A stretch of 64,000 nt of DNA from Streptomyces sp. JJ36 (GTDB lineage Bacteria; Actinomycetota; Actinomycetes; Streptomycetales; Streptomycetaceae): contig NZ_JACYHE010000013.1 in NCBI RefSeq assembly GCF_021696945.1, positions 50,970-114,969 on the forward strand. The letters run 5' to 3'. Position 1 is the stretch's first letter; the number at the start of each line of letters is the position of its first letter. Positions 1 through 7,430 of this stretch are shown here, piece by piece. The position numbers and the translations under genes are program-made. The notes beneath the pieces are model-generated. The model did not search any database and was not told the DNA's origin. It worked only from the letters and a program-made list of their open reading frames with translations.

Positions 1-1248
1 ATCGTCTACACCTCCGGCACCACCGGCCGGCCCAAGGGGTGCGTGCTGACGCACCGCAGCTTCTTCGCCGAGTGCGGCAACGTGGTGGAGCGGCTGGCGC
101 CGCTCTTCCGCACCGGCGAGTCCTCCGTGCTGCTCTTCCTGCCGGTCGCCCACGTCCTCGGGCGGCTGGTGCAGGTGGCGGCGGTGATGGCGCCGGTCAA
201 GCTGGGGCATGTCGCCGACGTCCGGACGCTCACCGACGAGCTGGCCTCCTTCCGGCCGACCATGGTGCTGGGCGTGCCGCGGGTGTTCGAGAAGGTCTAC
301 AACTCCGCGCGTGCCCAGGCGCAGGCCGGCGGCAAGGGGAGGATCTTCGACCGGGCCGTGGCCACCGCGGTCGCCTACAGCCGTGCCATGGAGAACGAGG
401 GCGGCCCCGGCTGGGGGCTGCGGCTCCGCCACGCCCTCTTCGACCGGCTGGTCTTCCGCAAGCTCCGCGCCGTGCTGGGCGGCCGGGCCACCCACGCCAT
501 CTCCGGCGGTGCCCCGCTCGGGGAGCGCCTGGGCCACTTCTACCGCGGCATCGGCTTCACGGTGCTGGAGGGCTACGGGCTCACCGAGTCCTGTGCGGCG
601 ACCGCCTTCAACCCGGCCGACCGGCAGAAGATCGGCACCGTCGGGCAGCCGCTGCCCGGCTCGGTCATCCGTATCGCGGACGACGGCGAGGTCATGCTCC
701 ACGGCGAGCATCTCTTCACCGGCTACTGGAACAACCCGCAGGCCACCGAGGACGCCTTGGCGCAGGGGTGGTTCCACACCGGCGACCTCGGCACCCTGGA
801 CGCCGACGGCTATCTGACCATCACCGGGCGGAAGAAGGAGATCCTGGTGACGGCCGGGGGCAAGAACGTCGCCCCGGCGGTCCTGGAGGACCGTATCCGC
901 GGGCACGCTCTGGTCGCCGAGTGCATGGTGGTCGGGGACGGCCGCCCCTTCGTGGGGGCGCTGCTCACGGTGGACGAGGAGTTCCTGCCGCGGTGGGCCG
1001 AGGAGCACGGCAAGGCGGGCCTCTCGCACGGGGAGCTGCTGGCCGACGAGGAGTTGCACGCGGAGCTCCAGCGCGCCGTGGACCAGGGGAACGCGGCGGT
1101 GTCGCGGGCGGAGTCGGTACGCAGGTTCCGGGTGCTGCACACCCAGTTCACCGAGGACTCCGGCCATCTCACCCCGTCGCTCAAGCTCAAGCGCAACGTG
1201 GTGGCGAAGGACTTCGCCGAGGAGATCGAAGGGCTGTACGCGGGCTGA
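1..1248 (+). CDS. Long-chain fatty-acid--CoA ligase (AMP-forming), 3' part
   Basis: This is the C-terminal 415 residues of an ANL-superfamily acyl-CoA synthetase; the start lies upstream of the window and the frame is open from base 1. The fragment opens with the phosphate-binding motif YTSGTTGRPKG. The adenylation motif GYGLTES follows near residue 190, and TGDLGTLDADG and GRKKEILVTAGGKN mark the hinge near residues 260-285. These features fit the long-chain (FadD15/AAE) type, which activates fatty acids to acyl-AMP and then to acyl-CoA on the cytoplasmic face of the membrane. Only about a third of the protein (the N-terminal lid and substrate pocket) should be missing. It is followed by about 200 bp of GC-rich DNA before the next gene, so it is probably the last gene of its transcript. 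The family call is firm; the exact chain-length preference cannot be read. Confidence 0.9.
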   Translation: MVYTSGTTGRPKGCVLTHRSFFAECGNVVERLAPLFRTGESSVLLFLPVAHVLGRLVQVAAVMAPVKLGHVADVRTLTDELASFRPTMVLGVPRVFEKVYNSARAQAQAGGKGRIFDRAVATAVAYSRAMENEGGPGWGLRLRHALFDRLVFRKLRAVLGGRATHAISGGAPLGERLGHFYRGIGFTVLEGYGLTESCAATAFNPADRQKIGTVGQPLPGSVIRIADDGEVMLHGEHLFTGYWNNPQATEDALAQGWFHTGDLGTLDADGYLTITGRKKEILVTAGGKNVAPAVLEDRIRGHALVAECMVVGDGRPFVGALLTVDEEFLPRWAEEHGKAGLSHGELLADEELHAELQRAVDQGNAAVSRAESVRRFRVLHTQFTEDSGHLTPSLKLKRNVVAKDFAEEIEGLYAG

Positions 1249-1441
1249 CGGCCGCCGGGCCCCGCCGGGCCACGCCGGGTGCGCGCCGGCCGTACCGTCG
1301 CGCCTCCACCGCGGGTGGGGGGCGCCCGGTCGGGCACGTGCGCGGGGTACCCGCTCCGTGCGCCGGGCGTGCACGCCAGGTGTGGTATGCGCGGCGCGTC
1401 TCACTTCGCGGGCAGCGGGCTGATACCCGGGCACGACCCCG

Positions 1442-1453
1442 TAACCTGGACGC
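1442..1453 (+). promoter_or_regulatory. Leaderless -10 element of the DAHP synthase gene
   Basis: TAACCT at 1442-1447 is followed by exactly 6 nt and then the GTG start. This spacing puts transcription start at or next to the start codon, and no Shine-Dalgarno sequence precedes it. A good -35 hexamer is not obvious. Confidence 0.55.
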
Positions 1454-2803
1454 GTGACCGTGAACGCTGAGACCAGCACCCCCGACGCCAGCTGGCGAGA
1501 TCTTCCCGCGGCGCAGCAGCCCGAGTGGCCGGACACCGAGGCTCTGCGCGACGCCGTCGCCGAGCTCGAGTCCTATCCGCCGCTCGTCTTCGCGGGCGAG
1601 TGCGATCAGCTCAAGGAGCGGATGGGCGCCGTGGCCCGCGGCGAGGCGTTCCTGCTGCAGGGCGGTGACTGCGCCGAGGCGTTCGACGCCGTGTCCGCCG
1701 AGCACATCCGGAACAAGCTGAAGACGCTGCTCCAGATGGGCGCCGTGCTGACCTACGCCGGCTCGGTCCCGGTGGTCAAGGTCGGGCGTATCGCGGGGCA
1801 GTACAGCAAGCCGCGCTCCAAGCCCACCGAGACCCGGGACGGCGTGACGCTCCCGAGCTACCGCGGGGACTCGGTCAACGGCTTCGAGTTCACCCCCGAG
1901 GCCCGCCGCCCCGACCCGGAGCGGCTGAAGCGCATGTACCACGCCTCCGCCTCCACACTGAACCTCGTGCGTGCCTTCACCACCGGCGGCTACGCCGACC
2001 TGCGGCAGGTGCACGCCTGGAACCAGGACTTCGTGCGCAACTCCCCCTCGGGGCAGCGCTACGAGGCGCTGGCACGCGAGATCGACCAGGCCCTGAAGTT
2101 CATGCACGCCTGCGGCACGGACCCGGAGGAGCTCAAGACCGTCGAGTTCTACTCCTCGCACGAGGCGCTGCTGCTCGACTACGAGGGAGCGCTGACCCGT
2201 ACGGACTCGCGGAGCGGCAGCCTCTACGACGTCTCCGGCCACATGCTCTGGATCGGGGAGCGGACCCGCCAGCTCGACGGGGCGCACATCGAGTTCGCCT
2301 CCCGCGTCCGCAACCCGATCGGGGTGAAGCTGGGCCCGACCACCACCCCGGAGGAGGCCCTGACCCTCGTCGAGCGGCTGGACCCGGAGCGCGAGCCGGG
2401 CCGGCTGACCTTCATCACCCGGATGGGAGCGGACCGCATCCGCGACCGGCTGCCCACGCTGGTGGAGAAGGTCTCCGCCTCGGGCGCCCGGCCGGCCTGG
2501 GTCTGCGACCCGATGCACGGCAACACCTTCGAGGCTGCCAGCGGACACAAGACCCGGCGCTTCGACGACGTGCTGGACGAGGTCAAGGGCTTCTTCGAGG
2601 TCCACAAGGGCCTGGGCACGCACCCGGGCGGCATCCATGTGGAGCTGACCGGGGACGACGTGACCGAGTGCGTGGGCGGCGGGGACGAGATCTTCGTCGA
2701 CGACCTGCACCAGCGGTACGAGACCGCCTGCGACCCGCGGCTCAACCGCAGCCAGTCGCTCGACCTGGCCTTCCTGGTCGCGGAGATGTACCGGGACCAG
2801 TGA
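1454..2803 (+). CDS. aroH: 3-deoxy-7-phosphoheptulonate synthase, class II
   Basis: A 449-residue plant-type (class II) DAHP synthase, the usual length. It condenses phosphoenolpyruvate and erythrose-4-phosphate to start the shikimate pathway to aromatic amino acids. The motif GGDCAEAF (metal-ligand Cys near residue 73) and RIAGQYSKPRS (phosphate-binding) are clear, as is the late segment around DPMHGNTFE. The GTG start was chosen because a TANNNT -10 lies 6 nt upstream, typical of a leaderless actinobacterial gene. Two strong tandem hairpins follow the stop codon, so it is probably monocistronic. Its neighbourhood, with a PASTA kinase, an Rv2175c-like protein and metF a few kb away, parallels the aroG-pknL-Rv2175c locus of mycobacteria. 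The symbol could equally be aroG or aroF in other naming schemes. Confidence 0.95.
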   Translation: MTVNAETSTPDASWRDLPAAQQPEWPDTEALRDAVAELESYPPLVFAGECDQLKERMGAVARGEAFLLQGGDCAEAFDAVSAEHIRNKLKTLLQMGAVLTYAGSVPVVKVGRIAGQYSKPRSKPTETRDGVTLPSYRGDSVNGFEFTPEARRPDPERLKRMYHASASTLNLVRAFTTGGYADLRQVHAWNQDFVRNSPSGQRYEALAREIDQALKFMHACGTDPEELKTVEFYSSHEALLLDYEGALTRTDSRSGSLYDVSGHMLWIGERTRQLDGAHIEFASRVRNPIGVKLGPTTTPEEALTLVERLDPEREPGRLTFITRMGADRIRDRLPTLVEKVSASGARPAWVCDPMHGNTFEAASGHKTRRFDDVLDEVKGFFEVHKGLGTHPGGIHVELTGDDVTECVGGGDEIFVDDLHQRYETACDPRLNRSQSLDLAFLVAEMYRDQ

Positions 2804-2814
2804 GCCCGTACCCC

Positions 2815-2896
2815 GCCGCCCGTGGTCTCCGCCACGGGCGGCACGGGGCCGTCCGTACGGCACGGGGCCCGCGTCCTCCGGGACGCGGGCCCCGTG
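2815..2896 (+). terminator. Tandem hairpin terminators after the DAHP synthase gene
   Basis: There are two perfect inverted repeats in a row. The first pairs 2815-2825 with 2832-2842 (11 bp, 6-nt loop). The second pairs 2861-2876 with 2881-2896 (16 bp, 4-nt loop). Neither has a T tract, as is common in high-GC actinobacteria. Confidence 0.75.
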
Positions 2897-2944
2897 GCAT
2901 GTGCGGGGGCGTGGCCGGGCACCCGGTGGACGGCGCCCCCCGGG

Positions 2945-2963
2945 TAAGGTTAGGGTTACCTCA
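2945..2963 (+). promoter_or_regulatory. Iron box (DmdR/IdeR-type operator) upstream of bfd
   Basis: The 19-mer from 2945 to 2963 matches 15 of 19 positions of the DtxR/IdeR/DmdR consensus TTAGGTTAGGCTAACCTAA. It lies 45 bp before the preferred bfd start, where a repressor would block transcription when iron is plentiful. Binding itself is inferred. Confidence 0.75.
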
Positions 2964-3007
2964 CTGGCCTTCCGGGTTCGCCCGGCCCCGCGACGGAGGT
3001 GGATCGC

Positions 3008-3280
3008 GTGTACGTCTGCTCGTGCTTCGGCATCACGGAGCAGCAGGTCCGCGAGCACGCCGACGCCGGCTCGTGCACCCCGCGCCAGATAGCCTCCGCC
3101 TGCAAGGCCGGCACCGACTGCGGCTCCTGCGTACGCCGCATCCAGGGCATCCTCGGCCGCGGCGCCTGCCCCCGGGGCGAGTCCCCGGACCGCGCCGAGC
3201 CCGCGCTGGTGCCCGCGGCCGCCCCGGCGCCGGTGCCCCCCGTGCCCGCGGCCGTCCCGGGTGTGACGGCGGCCGCCTGA
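3008..3280 (+). CDS. bfd: Bacterioferritin-associated [2Fe-2S] ferredoxin
   Basis: A small (90-residue) BFD-like ferredoxin. From the preferred start the protein begins MYVCSCFGIT, with cluster cysteines at positions 4 and 6 and the CGSC pair at 38 and 41, the spacing of the Fer2_BFD domain. Such proteins pass electrons to bacterioferritin to reduce and release stored iron. The GTG at 3008 was chosen over the in-frame GTG at 2999 because GGAGGT at 2996-3001 sits at the right distance only from 3008. The C-terminal 40 residues are Ala/Pro-rich and probably disordered. The iron box just upstream and bfr about 0.7 kb away, convergently transcribed, support an iron-release role. Confidence 0.9.
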   Translation: MYVCSCFGITEQQVREHADAGSCTPRQIASACKAGTDCGSCVRRIQGILGRGACPRGESPDRAEPALVPAAAPAPVPPVPAAVPGVTAAA

Positions 3281-3518
3281 CGGCCACGCTTCCTCCCCCT
3301 TCTCTCCTCCTCGCCTCGGCTCTCCTGCTGCGTGCACGCCGGGAATGGCAGGTTCCCGCCGAGCGGCGGACAATGACGCTGTGGACCGGGTGAACCGACC
3401 CGGTCGGCCTCGTGTCGCACCCCGGACGGGTGCGTCCGGCCGCCGGAGCGGCCCGCTGCGCACCGCATCCGCCGCGTCCCGGAGCCCCGGCCCGACGAGC
3501 CGGAGAGGAGATCCGATC

Positions 3519-3920
3519 ATGACCACCACAGCACGAGGCGGGCCGTCCGCCCTCGCCGGGGGAGTCGTCGCGTTCGCCGGCGTGATGATGCTCATCACCG
3601 GTGTGCTCGACGTCTTCCGGGGCATCGCGGCCCTCGGAGAGGACCAGCTCGTCGTCAGCTCGGCCGACTACACCTTCGAGTTCGACGTCACCGGCTGGGG
3701 CTGGATCCACCTGATCCTGGGCGCGGTGACCGTGCTCGCCGGGCTCGGCCTGTTCAGCGGCGCGATCTGGGCGCGGGCGTTCGCCGTCCTCATGGCCTCA
3801 CTGATCATCGTGGCCAACTTCCTGTCGCTGCCCTACTACCCGGTGTGGTCCGTGGTGGTGATCGCGATGGCTGCGCTGGTCATCTGGGCGGTCTTCCGGG
3901 ACCGTCCCGGCTTCGGCTGA
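3519..3920 (+). CDS. Four-helix integral membrane protein (DUF7144-like)
   Basis: A 133-residue membrane protein of unknown function. Four hydrophobic segments are visible: about residues 13-32, 62-82, 86-106 and 108-126. Between the first two is a short acidic extracytoplasmic loop, and the motif GWGWIHLILG starts the second helix. This pattern is common in actinobacterial proteins grouped as DUF7144. The ATG at 3519 was chosen because GGAGAGGAG lies just upstream; the longer in-frame extension is Arg/Pro-rich, unlike a membrane protein N-terminus. It is followed by a strong bidirectional terminator shared with bfr. The iron-box-controlled neighbours give no clear clue, as nothing in the protein suggests metal binding. 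Confidence 0.8.
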   Translation: MTTTARGGPSALAGGVVAFAGVMMLITGVLDVFRGIAALGEDQLVVSSADYTFEFDVTGWGWIHLILGAVTVLAGLGLFSGAIWARAFAVLMASLIIVANFLSLPYYPVWSVVVIAMAALVIWAVFRDRPGFG

Positions 3921-3948
3921 CCCCGGGCACCCGCCCGCGGCAACGGCC

Positions 3949-3981
3949 GCGCCCCGGTGCGGCGTCTCCGCACCGGGGCGC
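3949..3981. terminator. Bidirectional terminator between membrane protein gene and bfr
   Basis: A perfect 14-bp inverted repeat (3949-3962 with 3968-3981) with a 5-nt loop lies between two convergent genes. Confidence 0.8.
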
Positions 3982-4001
3982 ACGGCCGGCGGACGGGCGG
4001 C

Positions 4002-4481
4002 TCAGGAGTCCGGCTGCTCGATGAGCTGCGCGATGTAGAGCGCCTCGCCGAGCTTCCCGACGAGCTCCAGCTGGGTGTCGAGGTAGTCGATGTGGTGCTC
4101 CTCGTCGGCGAGGATGTCCTCGAAGATGTTCGCCGAGGTGATGTCGCCCTTGCTCCGCATCACCTCGATGCCGCGGCGCAGCCGGTCGATGGCCTCCACC
4201 TCGATCTGCCGGTCCGCCTGGAACATCTCGGTGAGCGTCTGGCCGACCCGGACGTGGAACAGCCGCTGGTAGTTGGGCAGACCCTCCAGAAAGAGAATGC
4301 GGTCGGTCAGCCGCTCCGCGTGACGCATCTCGTCGAAGGATTCCGCGCGGGTGTACTTGGCGAGTTTCGTCCAGCCGAAGTTCTCCTGCATCTTGGCGTG
4401 CAGGAAATACTGGTTGATCGCCGTCAGCTCGGCGGTGAGCTGCTCGTTGAGGAATTCGATGACCTCGGGGTCGCCCTGCAT
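4002..4481 (-). CDS. bfr: Bacterioferritin
   Basis: A 159-residue haem-containing ferritin, the normal length. The dinuclear ferroxidase ligands are all present: Glu18, Glu51, His54, Glu94 and the Glu/His pair near 127-130 (ADEEHH). Met52, the bridging haem ligand, is also in place (FDEMRH). It assembles as a 24-mer shell that oxidises Fe(II) and stores ferric mineral. The start was set at the ATG giving MQGDPEVIEFLNEQL, the usual N-terminus; the upstream extension has no homology signature. An iron-box-like site lies 72-90 bp upstream, which suggests iron-dependent control. In mycobacteria IdeR activates the equivalent gene; whether that applies here is inferred. Confidence 0.96.
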   Translation of the reverse strand: MQGDPEVIEFLNEQLTAELTAINQYFLHAKMQENFGWTKLAKYTRAESFDEMRHAERLTDRILFLEGLPNYQRLFHVRVGQTLTEMFQADRQIEVEAIDRLRRGIEVMRSKGDITSANIFEDILADEEHHIDYLDTQLELVGKLGEALYIAQLIEQPDS

Positions 4482-4552
4482 CGCAGCGGTCCTTCCAGGG
4501 GAATCGGCCAGGTGCGCACGCATCCTCGCACCGGAAAGCCGTGCGGGTCCAG

Positions 4553-4571
4553 TAAGTAAAGGCTTACCTCA
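4553..4571 (-). promoter_or_regulatory. Iron-box-like operator upstream of bfr
   Basis: The 19-mer at 4553-4571 matches about 13 of 19 positions of the DmdR/IdeR consensus, with the CTTACCT half best conserved. It lies between bfr and the divergent molybdoenzyme gene, so it could act on either. Confidence 0.55.
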
Positions 4572-4662
4572 AATGCCCCGAATACTGCTCCGGGAGGGTG
4601 CCGGAGCCGGCCCGCCGGGGGTGCGGTCCGGGCCGTCCACCGGAGTCTGTCACCATGGAGCC

Positions 4663-5286
4663 ATGGGTCAGCCGGACAGCCGAGGAGCGGAGGGTGCGCG
4701 GCTCCCGCCCGGTCAGCGGCTGCAGCGCGGCTGGCCGGTCACCCACTACGGGCCGGTGCCGAAGTTCAAGCCCGAGCGCTGGGAGTTCCGCGTCTTCGGC
4801 GCCACCGCGGACGGCGAGAAGCACTGCTGGTCCCACGAGGAGTTCACCTCCCTTCCGTACGAGACGGTCGTGGCCGACCTGCACTGCGTGACGAAGTTCA
4901 GCATGCTGGACGCCGAGTGGGGCGGGGTGCGGGCGCGCACCGTCCTGGACCTGGCGCCGCCCGCGCCGGAGGCCACCCATGTCATGGTCTGGGCCGAGTA
5001 CGGCTTCAGCTCGAACCTGCGGATGTCCGACTTCACCGCCGGCCACACCCTCTTCGCCACCCACCGCGGGGGCGAGCTGCTCACCGCCGAGCACGGCTTC
5101 CCCGTCCGCCTGATCGTCCCGCACCTGTACGCCTGGAAGGGGCCGAAGTGGGTGCGCGGCGTGGAGTACATGACCGCGGACCGGCGGGGCTTCTGGGAGG
5201 AGCGCGGTTACCACAACATCGGCGACCCCTGGCAGGAGCAGCGCTACTCCTACCAGGAGGAGCCGGGGGACGGCCCCGAGCCGTAG
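4663..5286 (+). CDS. Sulfite oxidase-like molybdopterin oxidoreductase
   Basis: A 207-residue soluble protein of the oxidoreductase molybdopterin-binding (YuiH-like) family. It has the core of the sulfite oxidase fold but neither the haem nor the dimerisation domain. The likely molybdenum-ligand cysteine is in the segment DLHCVTKFS near residue 75. Other family marks are PKFKPERWEFRVFG near the N-terminus, the segment YGFSSNLRM, FPVRLIVPHLYAWKGPKWV and the C-terminal GYHNIGDPWQEQRY. The lack of a Tat signal suggests a cytoplasmic enzyme. The substrate is unknown. The ATG at 4663 gives the standard N-terminus. It is divergent from bfr. Confidence 0.85.
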   Translation: MGQPDSRGAEGARLPPGQRLQRGWPVTHYGPVPKFKPERWEFRVFGATADGEKHCWSHEEFTSLPYETVVADLHCVTKFSMLDAEWGGVRARTVLDLAPPAPEATHVMVWAEYGFSSNLRMSDFTAGHTLFATHRGGELLTAEHGFPVRLIVPHLYAWKGPKWVRGVEYMTADRRGFWEERGYHNIGDPWQEQRYSYQEEPGDGPEP

Positions 5287-5350
5287 GCCGGGGTCCGGGG
5301 TCGTGCACCGTCCGGGCCCGCCCGCCCTGCCGCCGGACGGGTCGCGCCGC

Positions 5351-6229
5351 TCAGTCCGGCCCGTCGCGGAGCCGTTTCAGCAGGGCCACGTCCGCCGCGT
5401 GCCCCTCCGTGCGGCCGGGGGTCTCGATCACCAGCGGCACCCCTTCCGTCGCCGGGTGGGTCATCAGGTCCGCGAAGGGCTCCTCGCCGATGTGCCCACG
5501 GCCGATGTTCGCGTGCCGGTCCTTGCGGGCGCCCGCGACGTCCCGGGAGTCGTTCGCGTGCACCAGTCGCAGCCGGCCCGGGCCGACCGCGGCCTCCAGG
5601 GCGTCCAGCGTCTCCTTCACCCCGCCCGGTGCGGCCAGGTCGTGGCCGGCGGCGAAGACGTGGCAGGTGTCCAGGCAGACGCCCAGCCGCGGATGCCGCT
5701 CCAGCACCTCGAAGTACTCCGCCAGCTCCTCCATGCGGGAGCAGAGCGAGGCGCCCTGGCCCGCGGTCGGCTCCAGCAGCAGCCACGGGTCGTCCTCGTG
5801 GGTCAGCTCGTCGAGCAGCGGGAGCATCAACTCCCGTACCTGGTCGAGGGCTACCCGCCGGGGACGGCCGCCGGTCGCGGAGCCGGTGTGCACCACCACC
5901 CCTCGGGCGCCGATCGCGCGGCCGCGGCGCAGCGAGTGGCGCAGTGAACGCACCGACCCGGCGGCGGTCTCCGCGGTGTGCGAGCCGACGTTGATCAGGT
6001 AGGGGGCGTGCACGAAGGCGGGCATCCCGCGCTCCGTGCAGGCGGCCCGGAAGGCCTCCGACTGTTCCGGGTCGCCGGGCGGGGTCGCCCAGCCGCGCGG
6101 GTTGGCCACGAAGACCTGCACGGCCTCCGCGCCGATCGCGTCGGCATGGGAGACGCCGACGGCGGCCAGGCCCCCTGCCACGGGGACATGGCCGCCGACC
6201 GGATTGCGCTGTCGCGGTGTGCTGCTCAC
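5351..6229 (-). CDS. nfo: Deoxyribonuclease IV (endonuclease IV)
   Basis: A 292-residue AP endonuclease family 2 protein, a TIM-barrel metalloenzyme that cuts DNA 5' to abasic sites in base excision repair. Family segments seen include VFVANPRGW, FVHAPYLINVGSH (metal-ligand His), the Glu in LLLEPTAGQG, the segment GVCLDTCHVFAAGHD and LVHANDSRD, and the late VIETPGR, which together supply most of the three-zinc ligands. The GTG start follows a GATACT -10 element by 7 nt, so the gene looks leaderless. It is transcribed toward the divergent molybdoenzyme gene (convergent with it) and lies just downstream of the transglycosylase gene on the same strand. Confidence 0.93.
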   Translation of the reverse strand: MSSTPRQRNPVGGHVPVAGGLAAVGVSHADAIGAEAVQVFVANPRGWATPPGDPEQSEAFRAACTERGMPAFVHAPYLINVGSHTAETAAGSVRSLRHSLRRGRAIGARGVVVHTGSATGGRPRRVALDQVRELMLPLLDELTHEDDPWLLLEPTAGQGASLCSRMEELAEYFEVLERHPRLGVCLDTCHVFAAGHDLAAPGGVKETLDALEAAVGPGRLRLVHANDSRDVAGARKDRHANIGRGHIGEEPFADLMTHPATEGVPLVIETPGRTEGHAADVALLKRLRDGPD

Positions 6230-6242
6230 ACCGCCCAGTATC
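6230..6242 (-). promoter_or_regulatory. Leaderless -10 element of nfo
   Basis: On the minus strand GATACT (6242-6237) is followed by 7 nt and the GTG start of nfo. Confidence 0.4.
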
Positions 6243-6258
6243 CCAGCGGGGTGCGGGC

Positions 6259-7050
6259 TCAGTAGGCCGAGTCCACGTTGTCGATCGTGCCGTACCGGTC
6301 CGCCGCGTAGTTGCAGGCGGCGACGATGTTGGCGACCGGGTCGTACTGGTCCCAGGCGGTGCCCGGCACGTGGTAGGCGTCGAAGGTGGGCTTGATCACC
6401 TGGAGCAGGCCCTTGGAGGGCACGCCGTTCCGGGCGTTGATGTCCCAGTTGTTGATCGCCCGCGGGTCACCGCTGGACTCCCGCATGATGTTGCGGTGGA
6501 TGCCCTCATAGGTGCCGGGGATGTCGTGCTTGTCCATGATGGCCAGCGCCTCACGGATCCAGCCGTCCAGGTTGTCCGGGTAGCTGGGCTTGGCGGACTT
6601 CTTCTCCACCTCCGCCCGCTCGGCCTTGCGCGCGGCCTGCTTCTCCTGGCGCGCCTTCTCGGCCTTGGCCTTGGCCTCGGCCTTCTTCTCGGCCTCCGCC
6701 TTCTTCTCGGCCTGGGCCTTCTTCTCGGCCGCGACCTTCTTCGCTTCCTTCTTCTCCGCGACGGCCTCGGCCTTGATCTCCTCCCGGACGGTGTCGAGCT
6801 GCTTGGCGACACCCTCCTTCTGGGCCTCGGCATGGCCGCTCTGGCCGGTGAACGCGGTCGGCACGGAGGAGACCTTGGCCGCGGGGCTCTGGTCGGCGCT
6901 GCCGCTGTCGGCCGAGCCGGGCACCAGGGTCAGGGCCATGGCGGCCGCCCCCGCGGCGGCGACGCCGGCCGCGGAGTAGCGCGTGGCCCGGGGGGAACGG
7001 AGCCGGAGGGAGCGGAGAGAGCGGAGAGAGCGCGGAATGTTGCTGAGCAT
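6259..7050 (-). CDS. Secreted transglycosylase-SLT-like protein with coiled coil
   Basis: A 263-residue exported protein. Residues 1-45 are an Arg-rich N-region followed by an Ala-rich hydrophobic stretch ending near LTLVPGSADS, a signal peptide or anchor. Residues about 80-150 are a Lys/Glu/Ala heptad-like coiled coil. The last 90 residues are a lysozyme-like SLT domain with the catalytic Glu in IMRESSGDP, then INNWDINA, SKGLLQVI and a conserved C-terminal RYGTIDNVDSAY. Such proteins cleave the glycan strand of peptidoglycan and are common in Streptomyces. The ATG at 7050 was chosen because GGAAAGG precedes it and it places the hydrophobic stretch at the N-terminus. I looked for a c-di-AMP (ydaO) riboswitch in the long leader, as found for some Streptomyces hydrolases, and did not recognise one. 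Confidence 0.85.
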   Translation of the reverse strand: MLSNIPRSLRSLRSLRLRSPRATRYSAAGVAAAGAAAMALTLVPGSADSGSADQSPAAKVSSVPTAFTGQSGHAEAQKEGVAKQLDTVREEIKAEAVAEKKEAKKVAAEKKAQAEKKAEAEKKAEAKAKAEKARQEKQAARKAERAEVEKKSAKPSYPDNLDGWIREALAIMDKHDIPGTYEGIHRNIMRESSGDPRAINNWDINARNGVPSKGLLQVIKPTFDAYHVPGTAWDQYDPVANIVAACNYAADRYGTIDNVDSAY

Positions 7051-7430
7051 GTGTGCGAGCGGACCTTTCCGTTGCGTACGTCGCAGAGCCGGGCGGGCGG
7101 ACACGCCGCGTTCGGTCTCACGGCGCCATGCGAACGACGGCAATTGTTAAAGCCCGCAAATTCAGTAATCAAAAATGTGACGTACTATCCGCTGTCGTGC
7201 GTCAGGAAAGGGGTGCGGCGCTGTTCCGGGGCGTTTTCACCGGTCAGCGAGCCGCGGTGGGTCCACTACTTTTCTTCGTACGTGACGTGGGTCCTATGCG
7301 CGGTGTCACAGCGGGACCCGTCCGGATAGACGCCGGGTCGTCCGTTACGCACGTTGCGTGAGGGGAAAACTGGGAAAACACCCATTGAGGACCCGCGCCG
7401 GAACAGTCCGAATTGCCCGGATGTTCGGGG
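7051..7430. other. Intergenic region upstream of the transglycosylase gene
   Basis: These 380 bp hold no convincing gene. The middle (7141-7190) is unusually AT-rich for this genome and probably contains the minus-strand promoter of the transglycosylase gene. No known riboswitch consensus was recognised by eye. Confidence 0.4.

Noticed and set aside
1187..3625. An 812-codon open frame on the minus strand opposite the DAHP synthase gene
   Set aside because: Its composition is the Arg/Gly/Pro/Ala-rich bias of antisense high-GC DNA, with no domain pattern; the plus-strand genes are conserved enzymes.
7051..7430. A c-di-AMP (ydaO) riboswitch before the transglycosylase gene
   Set aside because: Streptomyces cell-wall hydrolase genes often have one, but the conserved core was not recognisable on the relevant strand.
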